Assembly: GCF_003703975.1 (NCBI RefSeq)
Contig: NZ_QTJY01000032.1
Span: 1 to 44,768, forward strand
Source of the DNA: Larkinella soli
GTDB taxonomy: Bacteria > Bacteroidota > Bacteroidia > Cytophagales > Spirosomataceae
Reading direction: 5' to 3'
DNA length: 44,768 nt
Under the pieces are notes generated by a model. That model saw only the letters and a list, made by a program, of their open reading frames with translations, was not told the DNA's origin and did no database searches. Positions 30,880-38,164 of the stretch are shown here, in pieces; within the stretch, counting starts at the first letter, position 1, and every line of letters begins with the position of its first letter. The position numbers and the translations under genes are program-made.

Positions 30880-30966
30880 GAAGCCACCCCCTCCATACCA
30901 AGGAGGGGGTGGCTTCGCAGGGCGTAGAATATGGCGGAGCACTCCCCCTCCATACCAAGGAGGGGG
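30880..30966. repeat. Two REP-like hairpins between convergent genes
   Basis: The first hairpin (30880-30916) has perfect 15-bp arms around the loop ATACCAA. The second (30944-30966) has 8-bp arms, CCCCCTCC and GGAGGGGG, around the same 7-nt loop. A 23-nt unit is therefore present twice, 49 bp apart. Identical loops mean they are copies, not independent terminators. They fill the gap between the convergent MscS and oxidoreductase genes and may act as bidirectional terminators. Confidence 0.8.
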
Positions 30967-30973
30967 GTGGTCT

Positions 30974-32299
30974 TTACACCGCAATCGTTTTGCCTGGAAC
31001 GGCGATCGGATAGAAACCGTCGGCCTGCGGCAGAATTTTCGGCTGAGCATCCCAGGCCAGTTTGGTCGGGAACAGGTCGATCTGCGAGTTGAGCGCTTCT
31101 TCCCATTTCACCACCTTGCCCGAGTAGGTCGCCATCCGGCCCATGATGGCCGTCAGCGTGCTTTTTGCGCCGTTTTCGGCATCGGCGAACTTATACTGGT
31201 TTTTGGCGATGGCCTCGAACAGCTCGTCGTGTTCGACCTGATACGGATTGCCGTCGGCCTTGACGTTGTGCGTATACAGGGCGTTGCCTTTATAATCTTT
31301 CAGGATGCTGTTGCGGCCGAACGAATCGACCCGGCCTTTTGTCCCGACGAACATCTCGTCCACTTTGCTGAACGTCCCTTCGTAGTGACGGCACTGGCTG
31401 TTGATCGTGGTTCCGTCGGCATACTGGTAATCGACGAGGTGGTGGTCGAAGATTTCGCCGTGTTCCTTGCCCGTCCGCACCTGACGGCCGCCCGTGCCCT
31501 GGCAGGATACCGGATACCCGTTTTTCACCCAGTTGGCCACGTCGATGTTGTGAATGTGCTGCTCGTTGATGTGGTCACCGCAGAGCCAGTTGAAGTAATA
31601 CCAGTTGCGCATCTGGTATTCCATTTCGGTCTGGTTGGCCTGACGCGGTTTGGTCCAGACGCCCCCGCTGACCCAGTACACCGATCCGCCGACGATGTCG
31701 CCCAGCATGCCGTCGTGGATGCGTTTGATCATTTCGCGGTAGTTGCCCTGGTAATGGCGCTGCAGCCCTACTACCACGTTCAGTTTTTTCTTTTTGGCCT
31801 CTTCGGCAGCCGCCAGCACCCGCCGGACGCCCGGCGCGTCGGTCGCCACCGGTTTTTCCATGAAGATGTGCTTGCCCTGCTTCACGGCTTCCTCGAAGTG
31901 CATCGGCCGGAAACCCGGAGGGGTTGCCAGAATCACCACATCGGCCAGCGGAATCGCCTGTTTATAGGCCTCGAAGCCGACGAACTTGCGCTCATCGGGC
32001 ACGTCGACCCGCTTGGCAACGTCGGGTTTCTGATTCAGGTTCTTGAACGACTCGTCCAGCCGGTCCCGGAAGGCGTCGGCCATCGCGACGATCTTGACGT
32101 TCTGTTTCGTGCTGAGGGCCTGCATGGCGGCACCGGTTCCCCGGCCACCGCAACCGACCAGGGCAACCTTGATGGTATCATCCGCAGATGTATGGAAGCC
32201 GTACCCGGCCGAAAAGGAAGGCAAACTGGTCAACAGGGCTCCGCCTGTCAGCAGACCGGATTGTTTCAGAAACTCCCGGCGATTGGATTCGTTGGACAT
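30974..32299 (-). CDS. Tat-exported Gfo/Idh/MocA-family oxidoreductase
   Basis: A 441-residue protein. The N-terminus MSNESNRREFLKQSG plus a hydrophobic stretch is a twin-arginine signal, which fixes the start at 32299 rather than at an upstream in-frame ATG. The Rossmann fold begins with IKVALVGCGGRGTGA. The EKP motif appears in KHIFMEKPVATDAPGV, and the catalytic-domain region includes INEQHIHNIDVANWV with the conserved His/Asp. The family oxidises or reduces sugars and sugar acids with NAD(P), and exported forms keep the cofactor bound. It is second in an operon after the SUMF1-domain gene (22-nt gap). Substrate unknown. Confidence 0.92.
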   Translation of the reverse strand: MSNESNRREFLKQSGLLTGGALLTSLPSFSAGYGFHTSADDTIKVALVGCGGRGTGAAMQALSTKQNVKIVAMADAFRDRLDESFKNLNQKPDVAKRVDVPDERKFVGFEAYKQAIPLADVVILATPPGFRPMHFEEAVKQGKHIFMEKPVATDAPGVRRVLAAAEEAKKKKLNVVVGLQRHYQGNYREMIKRIHDGMLGDIVGGSVYWVSGGVWTKPRQANQTEMEYQMRNWYYFNWLCGDHINEQHIHNIDVANWVKNGYPVSCQGTGGRQVRTGKEHGEIFDHHLVDYQYADGTTINSQCRHYEGTFSKVDEMFVGTKGRVDSFGRNSILKDYKGNALYTHNVKADGNPYQVEHDELFEAIAKNQYKFADAENGAKSTLTAIMGRMATYSGKVVKWEEALNSQIDLFPTKLAWDAQPKILPQADGFYPIAVPGKTIAV

Positions 32300-32321
32300 G
32301 GGGCAAAAAGGTTTAGACAAA

Positions 32322-33317
32322 TCAATAATCTTCAATCAAAGGCGGATTATAATACGCCTTAATCTCTTCTTCGGACGGCTGTTTGGCCGGCCGTACCACC
32401 CGGAAACCGACGAACGACGCGCTCGTCAGCCACCACTCGCTCTTGGGCGTCTGCGGGTCGAGCACCTTCCACGAGGGGTCGGAGGGGGTGCGGGCCGCCG
32501 AACGCAGCACCAGCGGCTCGTCGTCCCAGGAGCCGCCCCGCACCGAATTCGGGTAGAGCTGCGTCACCTTGGCGTAGGGTTCCGTGACGGTGCCTTTCGC
32601 CTTCTGGGCGTAATAATCCGGAATATACTGGTCGAGGGTCCATTCCATCACGTTACCGTGCATGTCGTGCAGCCCCCACGGATTCGGTTTTTTAGTGCCG
32701 ACTTTCTTGTAAGACCCTCCGCTGTTGCCGTTGAACCAGGCAAACTGGTCGAGCAGCTTGGGGTCGGCCCCGAACGAGTAGGGCGTTTTGGTCCCGGCGC
32801 GGCAGGCATACTCCCACTCGGCTTCAGTCGGCAGGCGGTAAAAAATGCCCGTTTTGGCATATAGCCAGGCACAGAACTTGATGGCCGAATACTGGGTCAT
32901 GTTGATGGCCGGATAACCCGCCCGGCCCATACCGAAAGACATATCTACATACGGCGGGCTGGGACGCGTGACGGCGTCGGTTTTTGCCAGGTCGAAGCCC
33001 GGATTCTTGGCCGCCATCTCCTTTTCCATGTTATGGAACGAGAAAAGGTCGAACAAATCCCAGGTCACCTCCATTTTGCCCATCCAGAACGGCTCGATTT
33101 TTACCTTATGCTGCGGCCCCTCGTCAGGCTTCCGCCCTTTCTCGGCTTCCGGACTACCCATCATGAACTCTCCGCCCGGAATCGCGACCATGTCGTAAGT
33201 CAGGGTACTACCGGCAATGGATTGGGTATAGGATTGTAAGGCGGTGGGGGGTTGTGCCCGGACGAATGCACTCAGACTACAGGCAGCTACCAACAAGGCG
33301 GCTTTTTTCAATTTCAT
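32322..33317 (-). CDS. Secreted SUMF1/formylglycine-generating-enzyme-like protein without catalytic cysteines
   Basis: A 331-residue protein with a signal peptide (MKLKKAALLVAACSLSAFVRAQ), used to place the start at 33317. The SUMF1 fold is clear: MVAIPGGEFMMGSPE, YPAINMTQYSAIKFCAWL, YRLPTEAEWEYACRAGT, NPWGLHDMHGNVMEW, SVRGGSWDDEP, and FVGFRVVR at the end. Aerobic sulfatase-activating enzymes carry two redox cysteines in the region that reads LRSAARTPSD here; neither is present. It is therefore probably a structural or ligand-binding SUMF1 protein, as in GldK-like proteins, rather than a sulfatase maturase. It leads the operon with the Gfo/Idh gene. Confidence 0.9.
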   Translation of the reverse strand: MKLKKAALLVAACSLSAFVRAQPPTALQSYTQSIAGSTLTYDMVAIPGGEFMMGSPEAEKGRKPDEGPQHKVKIEPFWMGKMEVTWDLFDLFSFHNMEKEMAAKNPGFDLAKTDAVTRPSPPYVDMSFGMGRAGYPAINMTQYSAIKFCAWLYAKTGIFYRLPTEAEWEYACRAGTKTPYSFGADPKLLDQFAWFNGNSGGSYKKVGTKKPNPWGLHDMHGNVMEWTLDQYIPDYYAQKAKGTVTEPYAKVTQLYPNSVRGGSWDDEPLVLRSAARTPSDPSWKVLDPQTPKSEWWLTSASFVGFRVVRPAKQPSEEEIKAYYNPPLIEDY

Positions 33318-33454
33318 GGAACAGGTTGACCGATACTGTGAAAACAAATGGCCAAAATACGCCATTTTCAGACAGTTCACTATCATGGACTGTCGGTTTT
33401 TCAGTCAAAAGCCGGGATTCCGGAAAATCTAACCTTCGTTTGCCGAGAAACCGG

Positions 33455-33462
33455 TAACTTTG
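33455..33462 (+). promoter_or_regulatory. -7 box of the ABC-F gene
   Basis: TAACTTTG is a perfect TAnnTTTG element 18 nt before the ATG. The -33 position has no good TTTG, so the strength is uncertain. The short leader supports the start at 33481 rather than the TTG 21 nt upstream. Confidence 0.45.
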
Positions 33463-33480
33463 TCTGTAGTTAAAGTACGT

Positions 33481-35370
33481 ATGAATTATTTATCCGCAGA
33501 AAGAATATCCAAATCCTTCGGTGACAAATGGCTGTTCCGGGAAGTCACCTTCGGACTAAGCCGGGGTGATAAAGTAGCCATCGTGGGCGCCAACGGAACC
33601 GGCAAATCCACCCTGCTGTCGATCCTGGCCGGAAAGATGCCGCCCGACGACGGGCTGGTCAGCCTCCGGAAAGACATTTCGGTCGGGTTTCTGGACCAGC
33701 AGCCGGAACTGGACGACGCCCTGACCGTGATGGAAGTGGTCCTGACGGGCGACAATCCGGCCCTGGCCGCCATCCGAAACTACGAGCAGGCCCTGCTGTC
33801 GGACGATACGGAGGCTCTGGACCGCGCCATGCAGCGCATGGATACGCTCCAGGCCTGGGATTTTGAAACCCAGATGAAGCAGATCCTGGGGCAGCTCGGC
33901 ATCCAGGACGTGACGCAGCCGGTTTCGACCCTCTCGGGCGGACAGCGGAAGCGGGTGGCGATGGCTCAGGTGCTGATCGAAAACCCCGAGCTGCTGATCA
34001 TGGACGAACCGACCAACCACCTCGACCTGGAAGCGATCGAATGGCTCGAAAATTACCTGTCTACCAATAACTCCACCCTGCTGCTGGTGTCGCACGACCG
34101 GTATTTTCTGGACCGGGTCTGCAACCAGATCGTCGAGCTGGACCAGCAGACGCTCTTCAGCTATAAGGGCAATTACGCTTATTATCTGGAAAAGAAGGCT
34201 GAACGGCAGGCCATCGCGGCCGCCGAGGTCGACAAGGCCAAAAACCTCTTCCGACGGGAGCTGGACTGGATGCGCCGGCAGCCGAAAGCCCGCGGCACGA
34301 AGGCGCAATACCGGATCGATGCGTTCGAAGACGTGAAGGAAAAAGCCCACCAGCGGCTGAATAACGACCAGATGGAGCTGAACATCCGGACGCAGCGGCT
34401 GGGCAGCAAGATCATCGAACTGGAGAACGTCAGCAAGCGGTTCGGCGACAAGCAGCTGCTCGACCACTTCACCTACACCTTCCGGCGCAACGACCGCATC
34501 GGGGTGATCGGCAAGAACGGGATGGGCAAAACCACCCTGCTGAATATGATCACCGGCGAAATGCGCCCGGATTCGGGCCGTATCATCACCGGCGGAACGG
34601 TCAAGATCGGCTACTACACCCAGACGGAACTGAACCTGCCGGAAAACCAGCGGGTGATCGACGTCGTGCAGGACGTGGCCGAGGTCATGAAGCTCGGCAC
34701 CGGCGAAACCGTCTCGGCCTCGCAGTTTCTCCAGCACTTTCTGTTCGACCGCCCGAAGCAGTACGACTACGTGCACAAGCTGTCGGGGGGAGAGAAGCGC
34801 CGGCTTCAGCTGCTGCTGGTGCTGGTGCAGAATCCCAACTTCCTGATCCTCGACGAGCCGACCAATGACCTCGACATTACGACGCTGAACGTTCTGGAAG
34901 AGTTTCTGCTCAATTTTCCGGGCTGCATACTGCTTGTCTCGCACGACCGTTATTTCATGGATCGGCTGGTCGAACATTCATTTGTGTTTGAAGGAAACGG
35001 CAGGATTCGCGACTATCCCGGTAATTATACCGATTACCGCGAATGGCGGGCCGCCGTCCCGGAGCGAAAGGAGTCCGCCGGCGAACCGAAGAAAAAACCG
35101 GCCGACGACCCAAAAGTCCAAACCGCTGAACCTAAGGATGGAACCGCCGATAAAAAGCGCAAGCCGTCCTTCAAAGAGATCCGGGAATATGAGGAACTTG
35201 AAAAAATAATTGAGGAACTCGAACAACGGAAAGCCGGTTTATTAAGTCAACTGAACAGCGGTTCCGGTAACCATGAGGAACTGACTACCTGGGCCCGCGA
35301 AATCGAACGCATCGAACAGGAAATCTCCGAAAAATCCGACCGCTGGCTCGAACTCGCAGAACTAATGTAA
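33481..35370 (+). CDS. ABC-F ATPase, Uup-like
   Basis: A 629-residue soluble protein with two ABC domains and no membrane segment. Domain 1 has Walker A GANGTGKSTLL (near 36), the signature LSGGQRKRVAMAQ and Walker B ELLIMDEPTNHLDL. A helical linker (about 235-310: EKKAERQAIAAAEVDKAKNLF) follows. Domain 2 has GKNGMGKTTLL, LSGGEKRRLQLL and FLILDEPTNDLDI. The C-terminus is a charged linker and coiled coil (about 560-629: FKEIREYEELEKIIEELEQR), typical of Uup. ABC-F proteins bind ribosomes or branched DNA; Uup-type members affect ribosome function and transposon excision. An antibiotic-resistance role is not indicated. Confidence 0.93.
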   Translation: MNYLSAERISKSFGDKWLFREVTFGLSRGDKVAIVGANGTGKSTLLSILAGKMPPDDGLVSLRKDISVGFLDQQPELDDALTVMEVVLTGDNPALAAIRNYEQALLSDDTEALDRAMQRMDTLQAWDFETQMKQILGQLGIQDVTQPVSTLSGGQRKRVAMAQVLIENPELLIMDEPTNHLDLEAIEWLENYLSTNNSTLLLVSHDRYFLDRVCNQIVELDQQTLFSYKGNYAYYLEKKAERQAIAAAEVDKAKNLFRRELDWMRRQPKARGTKAQYRIDAFEDVKEKAHQRLNNDQMELNIRTQRLGSKIIELENVSKRFGDKQLLDHFTYTFRRNDRIGVIGKNGMGKTTLLNMITGEMRPDSGRIITGGTVKIGYYTQTELNLPENQRVIDVVQDVAEVMKLGTGETVSASQFLQHFLFDRPKQYDYVHKLSGGEKRRLQLLLVLVQNPNFLILDEPTNDLDITTLNVLEEFLLNFPGCILLVSHDRYFMDRLVEHSFVFEGNGRIRDYPGNYTDYREWRAAVPERKESAGEPKKKPADDPKVQTAEPKDGTADKKRKPSFKEIREYEELEKIIEELEQRKAGLLSQLNSGSGNHEELTTWAREIERIEQEISEKSDRWLELAELM

Positions 35371-35389
35371 ATGATTGAGTGATAGAATT

Positions 35390-35449
35390 TTGAATGATTG
35401 AATGACGCTCCGCAGTGCCAGATTGGCAGCGCACCATTCAATCATTCAA
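35390..35449. repeat. Inverted repeat between ABC-F and DedA genes
   Basis: TTGAATGATTGAATG (35390-35404) is perfectly complementary to 35435-35449. A small inner hairpin (TGCCA-GAT-TGGCA) sits in the 30-bp spacer. Further partial copies of the AT-rich unit flank both arms (35371-35380 and 35450-35463). The element may act as a transcription terminator or cruciform and looks like a dispersed intergenic repeat. Confidence 0.7.
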
Positions 35450-35477
35450 CAATTCAATCATTCGACAACTCCCTTCC

Positions 35478-36128
35478 ATGGATCAGATCGTTGAGTTTTT
35501 CCAATACATGCTGAATTCCGAGGAGATCATCCGGACGGGTGGGCTGGTATTGATCACCCTCATCATTTTTGTAGAAAACGGTCTTTTCTTCGGTTTTTTT
35601 CTGCCGGGCGACTACCTGCTGTTTCTGTCCGGCGTGTTTGCCGGCACCCGAATGCTGGACGTGCCGCTCTGGCTCCTGCTGTTGTGTATCTTCTGCGCGG
35701 CCGTCCTGGGCTCCCTGGTGGGCTATCTGTCGGGCCGTTACTTCGGCGACCGGCTCCAAAACCGACCCGATTCGCTCTTTTTCAAGAAAAAGCACATCGA
35801 ATCCACCCGTGAATATTTCCTCAAGTACGGCAGCCGGACGCTGGTGGTGGCCCGCTTTCTGCCCGTGATCCGGACGTTTGCGCCGATCCTGTCCGGTCTG
35901 ATCCGGATGAACTTCCGGTATTTTATGCTTTACAATATCCTCGGCGGGGCGGTCTGGGTCTTATCGCTGGTCGGGGGCGGGTATTATTTCGGTGAGAAAT
36001 TCCCGTGGATCGTCGACTACGTCCACTACATCATCATTTTCTTCCTGGCCGTTACAACTTTCACGGTGATTCGGGGTTATCTGAACGCCCGGAAAGATAT
36101 GAAGGAAAAAGAGCCTGAGGAGGCTTAA
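35478..36128 (+). CDS. DedA-family membrane protein (VTT domain)
   Basis: A 216-residue inner-membrane protein with the DedA signatures ENGLFFGFFLPGDYLLFLSGVFAG (re-entrant region with Pro and acidic residues) and LVVARFLPVIRTFAPILSG (conserved Arg-x2-Pro-x2-Arg). Further TM segments are LLLLCIFCAAVLGSLVGYL and YIIIFFLAVTTFTVI. DedA proteins act in phospholipid or undecaprenyl-phosphate translocation and membrane homeostasis. I chose the ATG at 35478; the frame continues upstream into the repeat region, where the sequence is not protein-like. Confidence 0.9.
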   Translation: MDQIVEFFQYMLNSEEIIRTGGLVLITLIIFVENGLFFGFFLPGDYLLFLSGVFAGTRMLDVPLWLLLLCIFCAAVLGSLVGYLSGRYFGDRLQNRPDSLFFKKKHIESTREYFLKYGSRTLVVARFLPVIRTFAPILSGLIRMNFRYFMLYNILGGAVWVLSLVGGGYYFGEKFPWIVDYVHYIIIFFLAVTTFTVIRGYLNARKDMKEKEPEEA

Positions 36129-36157
36129 CGGACGCACTCAGGGCGAAAGTTTTGCTG

Positions 36158-36191
36158 CGAAGGCCTGAAAAGCCGCTTTTTCAAGCCTTCG
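36158..36191. terminator. Hairpin between DedA and GT87-like genes
   Basis: CGAAGGC / GCCTTCG (7 bp) encloses, after one C/A mismatch, TGAAAA / TTTTCA (6 bp) with a 6-nt loop. There is no T-tract after the outer stem, so it may be a processing or attenuating hairpin rather than a true intrinsic terminator. Confidence 0.4.
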
Positions 36192-36236
36192 GTCGGTCCC
36201 GGCGCGGCCGCCGGCCCAACACCCTAACTCAACGAT

Positions 36237-37472
36237 ATGAAAGCCCTTTTCGGAACGGTAGCCGGATTCGTTCTGGTGTTGCTGGGCATCCATCTTTTCG
36301 GCGATGTCCCGGTTTCCCGGATTCTGCAAAGCTTCGGCGTCCCGCCCCTGGCGCATCATTTCAACGATCTGCACGTCATCACTTCGGCGGCCCGGTGCGA
36401 GATGCCGTACGAAGACATTCTGGCCGGAAAGTGCCGGACCGGCTACGCCACCCTCAACTACCCCCAGATCTGGCTGCCGCTCACCCGTTTCTTCAATGGG
36501 TTCGTTCCCGAAACGGATTACACCGCCCTGCTGATCCTGATCGCCTTCGCGCTCGTTTACCTGATCGTTCTCTACCGCTTTTCGAAGAAAGCCGGGTGGA
36601 TTCCTGCGGCCGCGTTCTGCTCGCCGGTGACGCTCCTGGCGATGGAACGGGCCAACAGCGATCTGATCATCTTCGGTCTGCTCGTCTTTTTTGTCCTGCT
36701 GCTCCACCGCAGGGTGTCCCGGCCGATTTCCCGCATGGCGGCCTGCGCCCTTCTCCTGCTGGCCATTCTGCTGAAACTGTATCCGCTGGCTGCCATCGTG
36801 ACGCTACTGCACCGAAAGCTCTACCCGTATGCTCTGGCTCTCAGTGCCCTGACGATTGGCTATCTGTTCCTGACCGCCGGTGACCTGAAGCTGATTTCGG
36901 CCGTGACTCCGAGGGCTTTCGACCTTTCCTACGGCCAGTTTGCGGTGTTTGACCGATTTGGGGCGCTGGCGATCCGGCATCTGCCGGTAGCATTCGGGTC
37001 GTCGGCGCTCCACCGGGTTTCGGCGGTGGTGACGGCCCTGCTCGCGGGCGTTCTCCTGTTTCTGATGAGAAGCTATAAAATCCGGTGGCCGGAACCGGGG
37101 CCTGCCCTGCCGCCGGTTACCGTCGATCTGTTTCTGACCGGCGCTGCGGTATACTGCCTGACGTTTGTCCTGGGAAACAACTGGGATTACCGCGTCATCT
37201 TCCTCCATCTCTGCCTGCCGTACGGCTCGTTTCTGCTGGCCGACGCCCGGCTGAAACGGTTTGGCTATGGGCTGGCCGGCGTCGTTCTGTTCCGCTCCTG
37301 GCTTAATCTGCTGCTCTACGGTACGATTCAGTTACCGGGTTTCGCGTCCAAACTGGTCATTCTATTGAAGGAAACCATCGACTGGACCTTGTTTGCGGCC
37401 TTTCTGTTCGTGCTGTTCTCCGTTCTGCTCCGCGAACTGCCGTTGCTGCGGCAATCGTTCCGGCGGGAATAA
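36237..37472 (+). CDS. GT87-like integral membrane glycosyltransferase
   Basis: A 411-residue protein with about ten hydrophobic segments. The first loop is large and contains acidic residues (HHFNDLHVITSAARCEMPYEDI), as in the GT-C fold. Family-like motifs are LLAMERANSDLIIFGLLVFF and ILLKLYPLAAIVTLLHRK, typical of DUF2029/GT87 proteins, which use polyprenyl-phosphate sugars. A later segment (LGNNWDYRVIFLHLCLPYG) also resembles this family. Exact donor and acceptor are unknown; nearby exopolysaccharide genes suggest envelope glycans. Its last codons and stop form one arm of a palindrome shared with the convergent gene. Confidence 0.8.
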   Translation: MKALFGTVAGFVLVLLGIHLFGDVPVSRILQSFGVPPLAHHFNDLHVITSAARCEMPYEDILAGKCRTGYATLNYPQIWLPLTRFFNGFVPETDYTALLILIAFALVYLIVLYRFSKKAGWIPAAAFCSPVTLLAMERANSDLIIFGLLVFFVLLLHRRVSRPISRMAACALLLLAILLKLYPLAAIVTLLHRKLYPYALALSALTIGYLFLTAGDLKLISAVTPRAFDLSYGQFAVFDRFGALAIRHLPVAFGSSALHRVSAVVTALLAGVLLFLMRSYKIRWPEPGPALPPVTVDLFLTGAAVYCLTFVLGNNWDYRVIFLHLCLPYGSFLLADARLKRFGYGLAGVVLFRSWLNLLLYGTIQLPGFASKLVILLKETIDWTLFAAFLFVLFSVLLRELPLLRQSFRRE

Positions 37473-37505
37473 GGGCGGAGTGCCTGAGGCTCCGCCCTTA
37501 TTCCC
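37465..37505. terminator. Bidirectional terminator overlapping two stop codons
   Basis: Perfect 16-bp arms (37465-37480 and 37490-37505) enclose a 9-nt loop. The outer part, CGGGAATAAGG-like on each strand, encodes the final Arg-Glu-stop of both convergent genes, so each protein ends in -RE by virtue of the palindrome. The stem is GC-rich and followed only by short pyrimidine runs, so termination strength is uncertain. Confidence 0.7.
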
Positions 37506-38010
37506 GGAACCAGCCGGCGTACAGGACGTAATTGTTGGCCGTCCGCATGAAGATTTCCTCCAGTTCGGGCGTCACGGCCTTCAGGAAGCGGGCGGGGTTG
37601 CCGGCGTAGACCGAGCCCGGCGGCACTACGGTATTCTGCGTGACGATGGCCCCCGCGGCAATGATGGAGCCCGTTCCGACCACGGCGCCGTCCATCACGA
37701 TGGCCCCCATCCCGATCAGCACCTTATCCTCGACGGTGCAGCCGTGAACGACGGCGTTGTGGGCAATGGATACGTAGTGGCCGATGGTAGTTTTGAAACG
37801 CTGGTACGTACAGTGGATCACGGCACCGTCCTGCACGTTGCAGTAATTGCCGAGGGTAATGGAATTGACGTCGCCCCGCACCACGGCGTTGAACCAGACC
37901 GTACAATGATGCCCCATTTTCACTTCTCCGACGATCGTTGCGTTATCGGCAAACCAGCATTCGTCTCCAAATTCGGGCTGAATTCCCCGGACCGGTTTGA
38001 TCAAAGCCAT
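37498..38010 (-). CDS. Gamma-class carbonic anhydrase-like hexapeptide protein
   Basis: A 170-residue left-handed beta-helix protein. Hexapeptide repeats run through most of the length (TIVGEVKMGHHCTVWFNAVV, NSITLGNYCNVQDGAVIHC, TTIGHYVSIAHNAVVHGCTV, GMGAIVMDGAVVGTGSIIAAG). The RGD turn and the three His ligands of gamma carbonic anhydrases are present (RGDVNSITLG; His in DGAVIHC, SIAHN and AVVHGC). Family members (YrdA/PaaY/CaiE-type) range from carbonic anhydrases to thioesterases. The frame stays open about 40 codons upstream, but MALIKPVRGIQPEFGDECW is the standard N-terminus, so the start is at 38010. Confidence 0.9.
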   Translation of the reverse strand: MALIKPVRGIQPEFGDECWFADNATIVGEVKMGHHCTVWFNAVVRGDVNSITLGNYCNVQDGAVIHCTYQRFKTTIGHYVSIAHNAVVHGCTVEDKVLIGMGAIVMDGAVVGTGSIIAAGAIVTQNTVVPPGSVYAGNPARFLKAVTPELEEIFMRTANNYVLYAGWFRE

Positions 38011-38134
38011 CTTTAGTAAATTTTTTCTCGCTGGACCGTTCCACCGAACATTTCGGCGATTTAGCACTTTTTTAATACAAAAACCCGCTTTCCGCCCGTT
38101 GCCTATATAATGAGGGAAGGAAACGATCAATTCG

Positions 38135-38142
38135 TAACTTTG
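38135..38142 (+). promoter_or_regulatory. -7 box of the exopolysaccharide locus
   Basis: TAACTTTG is a perfect TAnnTTTG element 23 nt before the ATG at 38165; no -33 TTTG is visible at the right distance. It supports the ATG at 38165 as start, since the GTG at 38144 would be upstream of the predicted transcript start. Confidence 0.42.
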
Positions 38143-38164
38143 GGTGCTATATTACTTTTACTGC

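Noticed and set aside
30880-30966. Insertion-sequence ends
   Set aside because: The two hairpins are not terminal inverted repeats around a transposase; only 27 bp separate them.
35371-35463. Possible CRISPR-like repeat cluster
   Set aside because: Units are short, irregular and partly inverted, with no uniform spacers and no cas gene.
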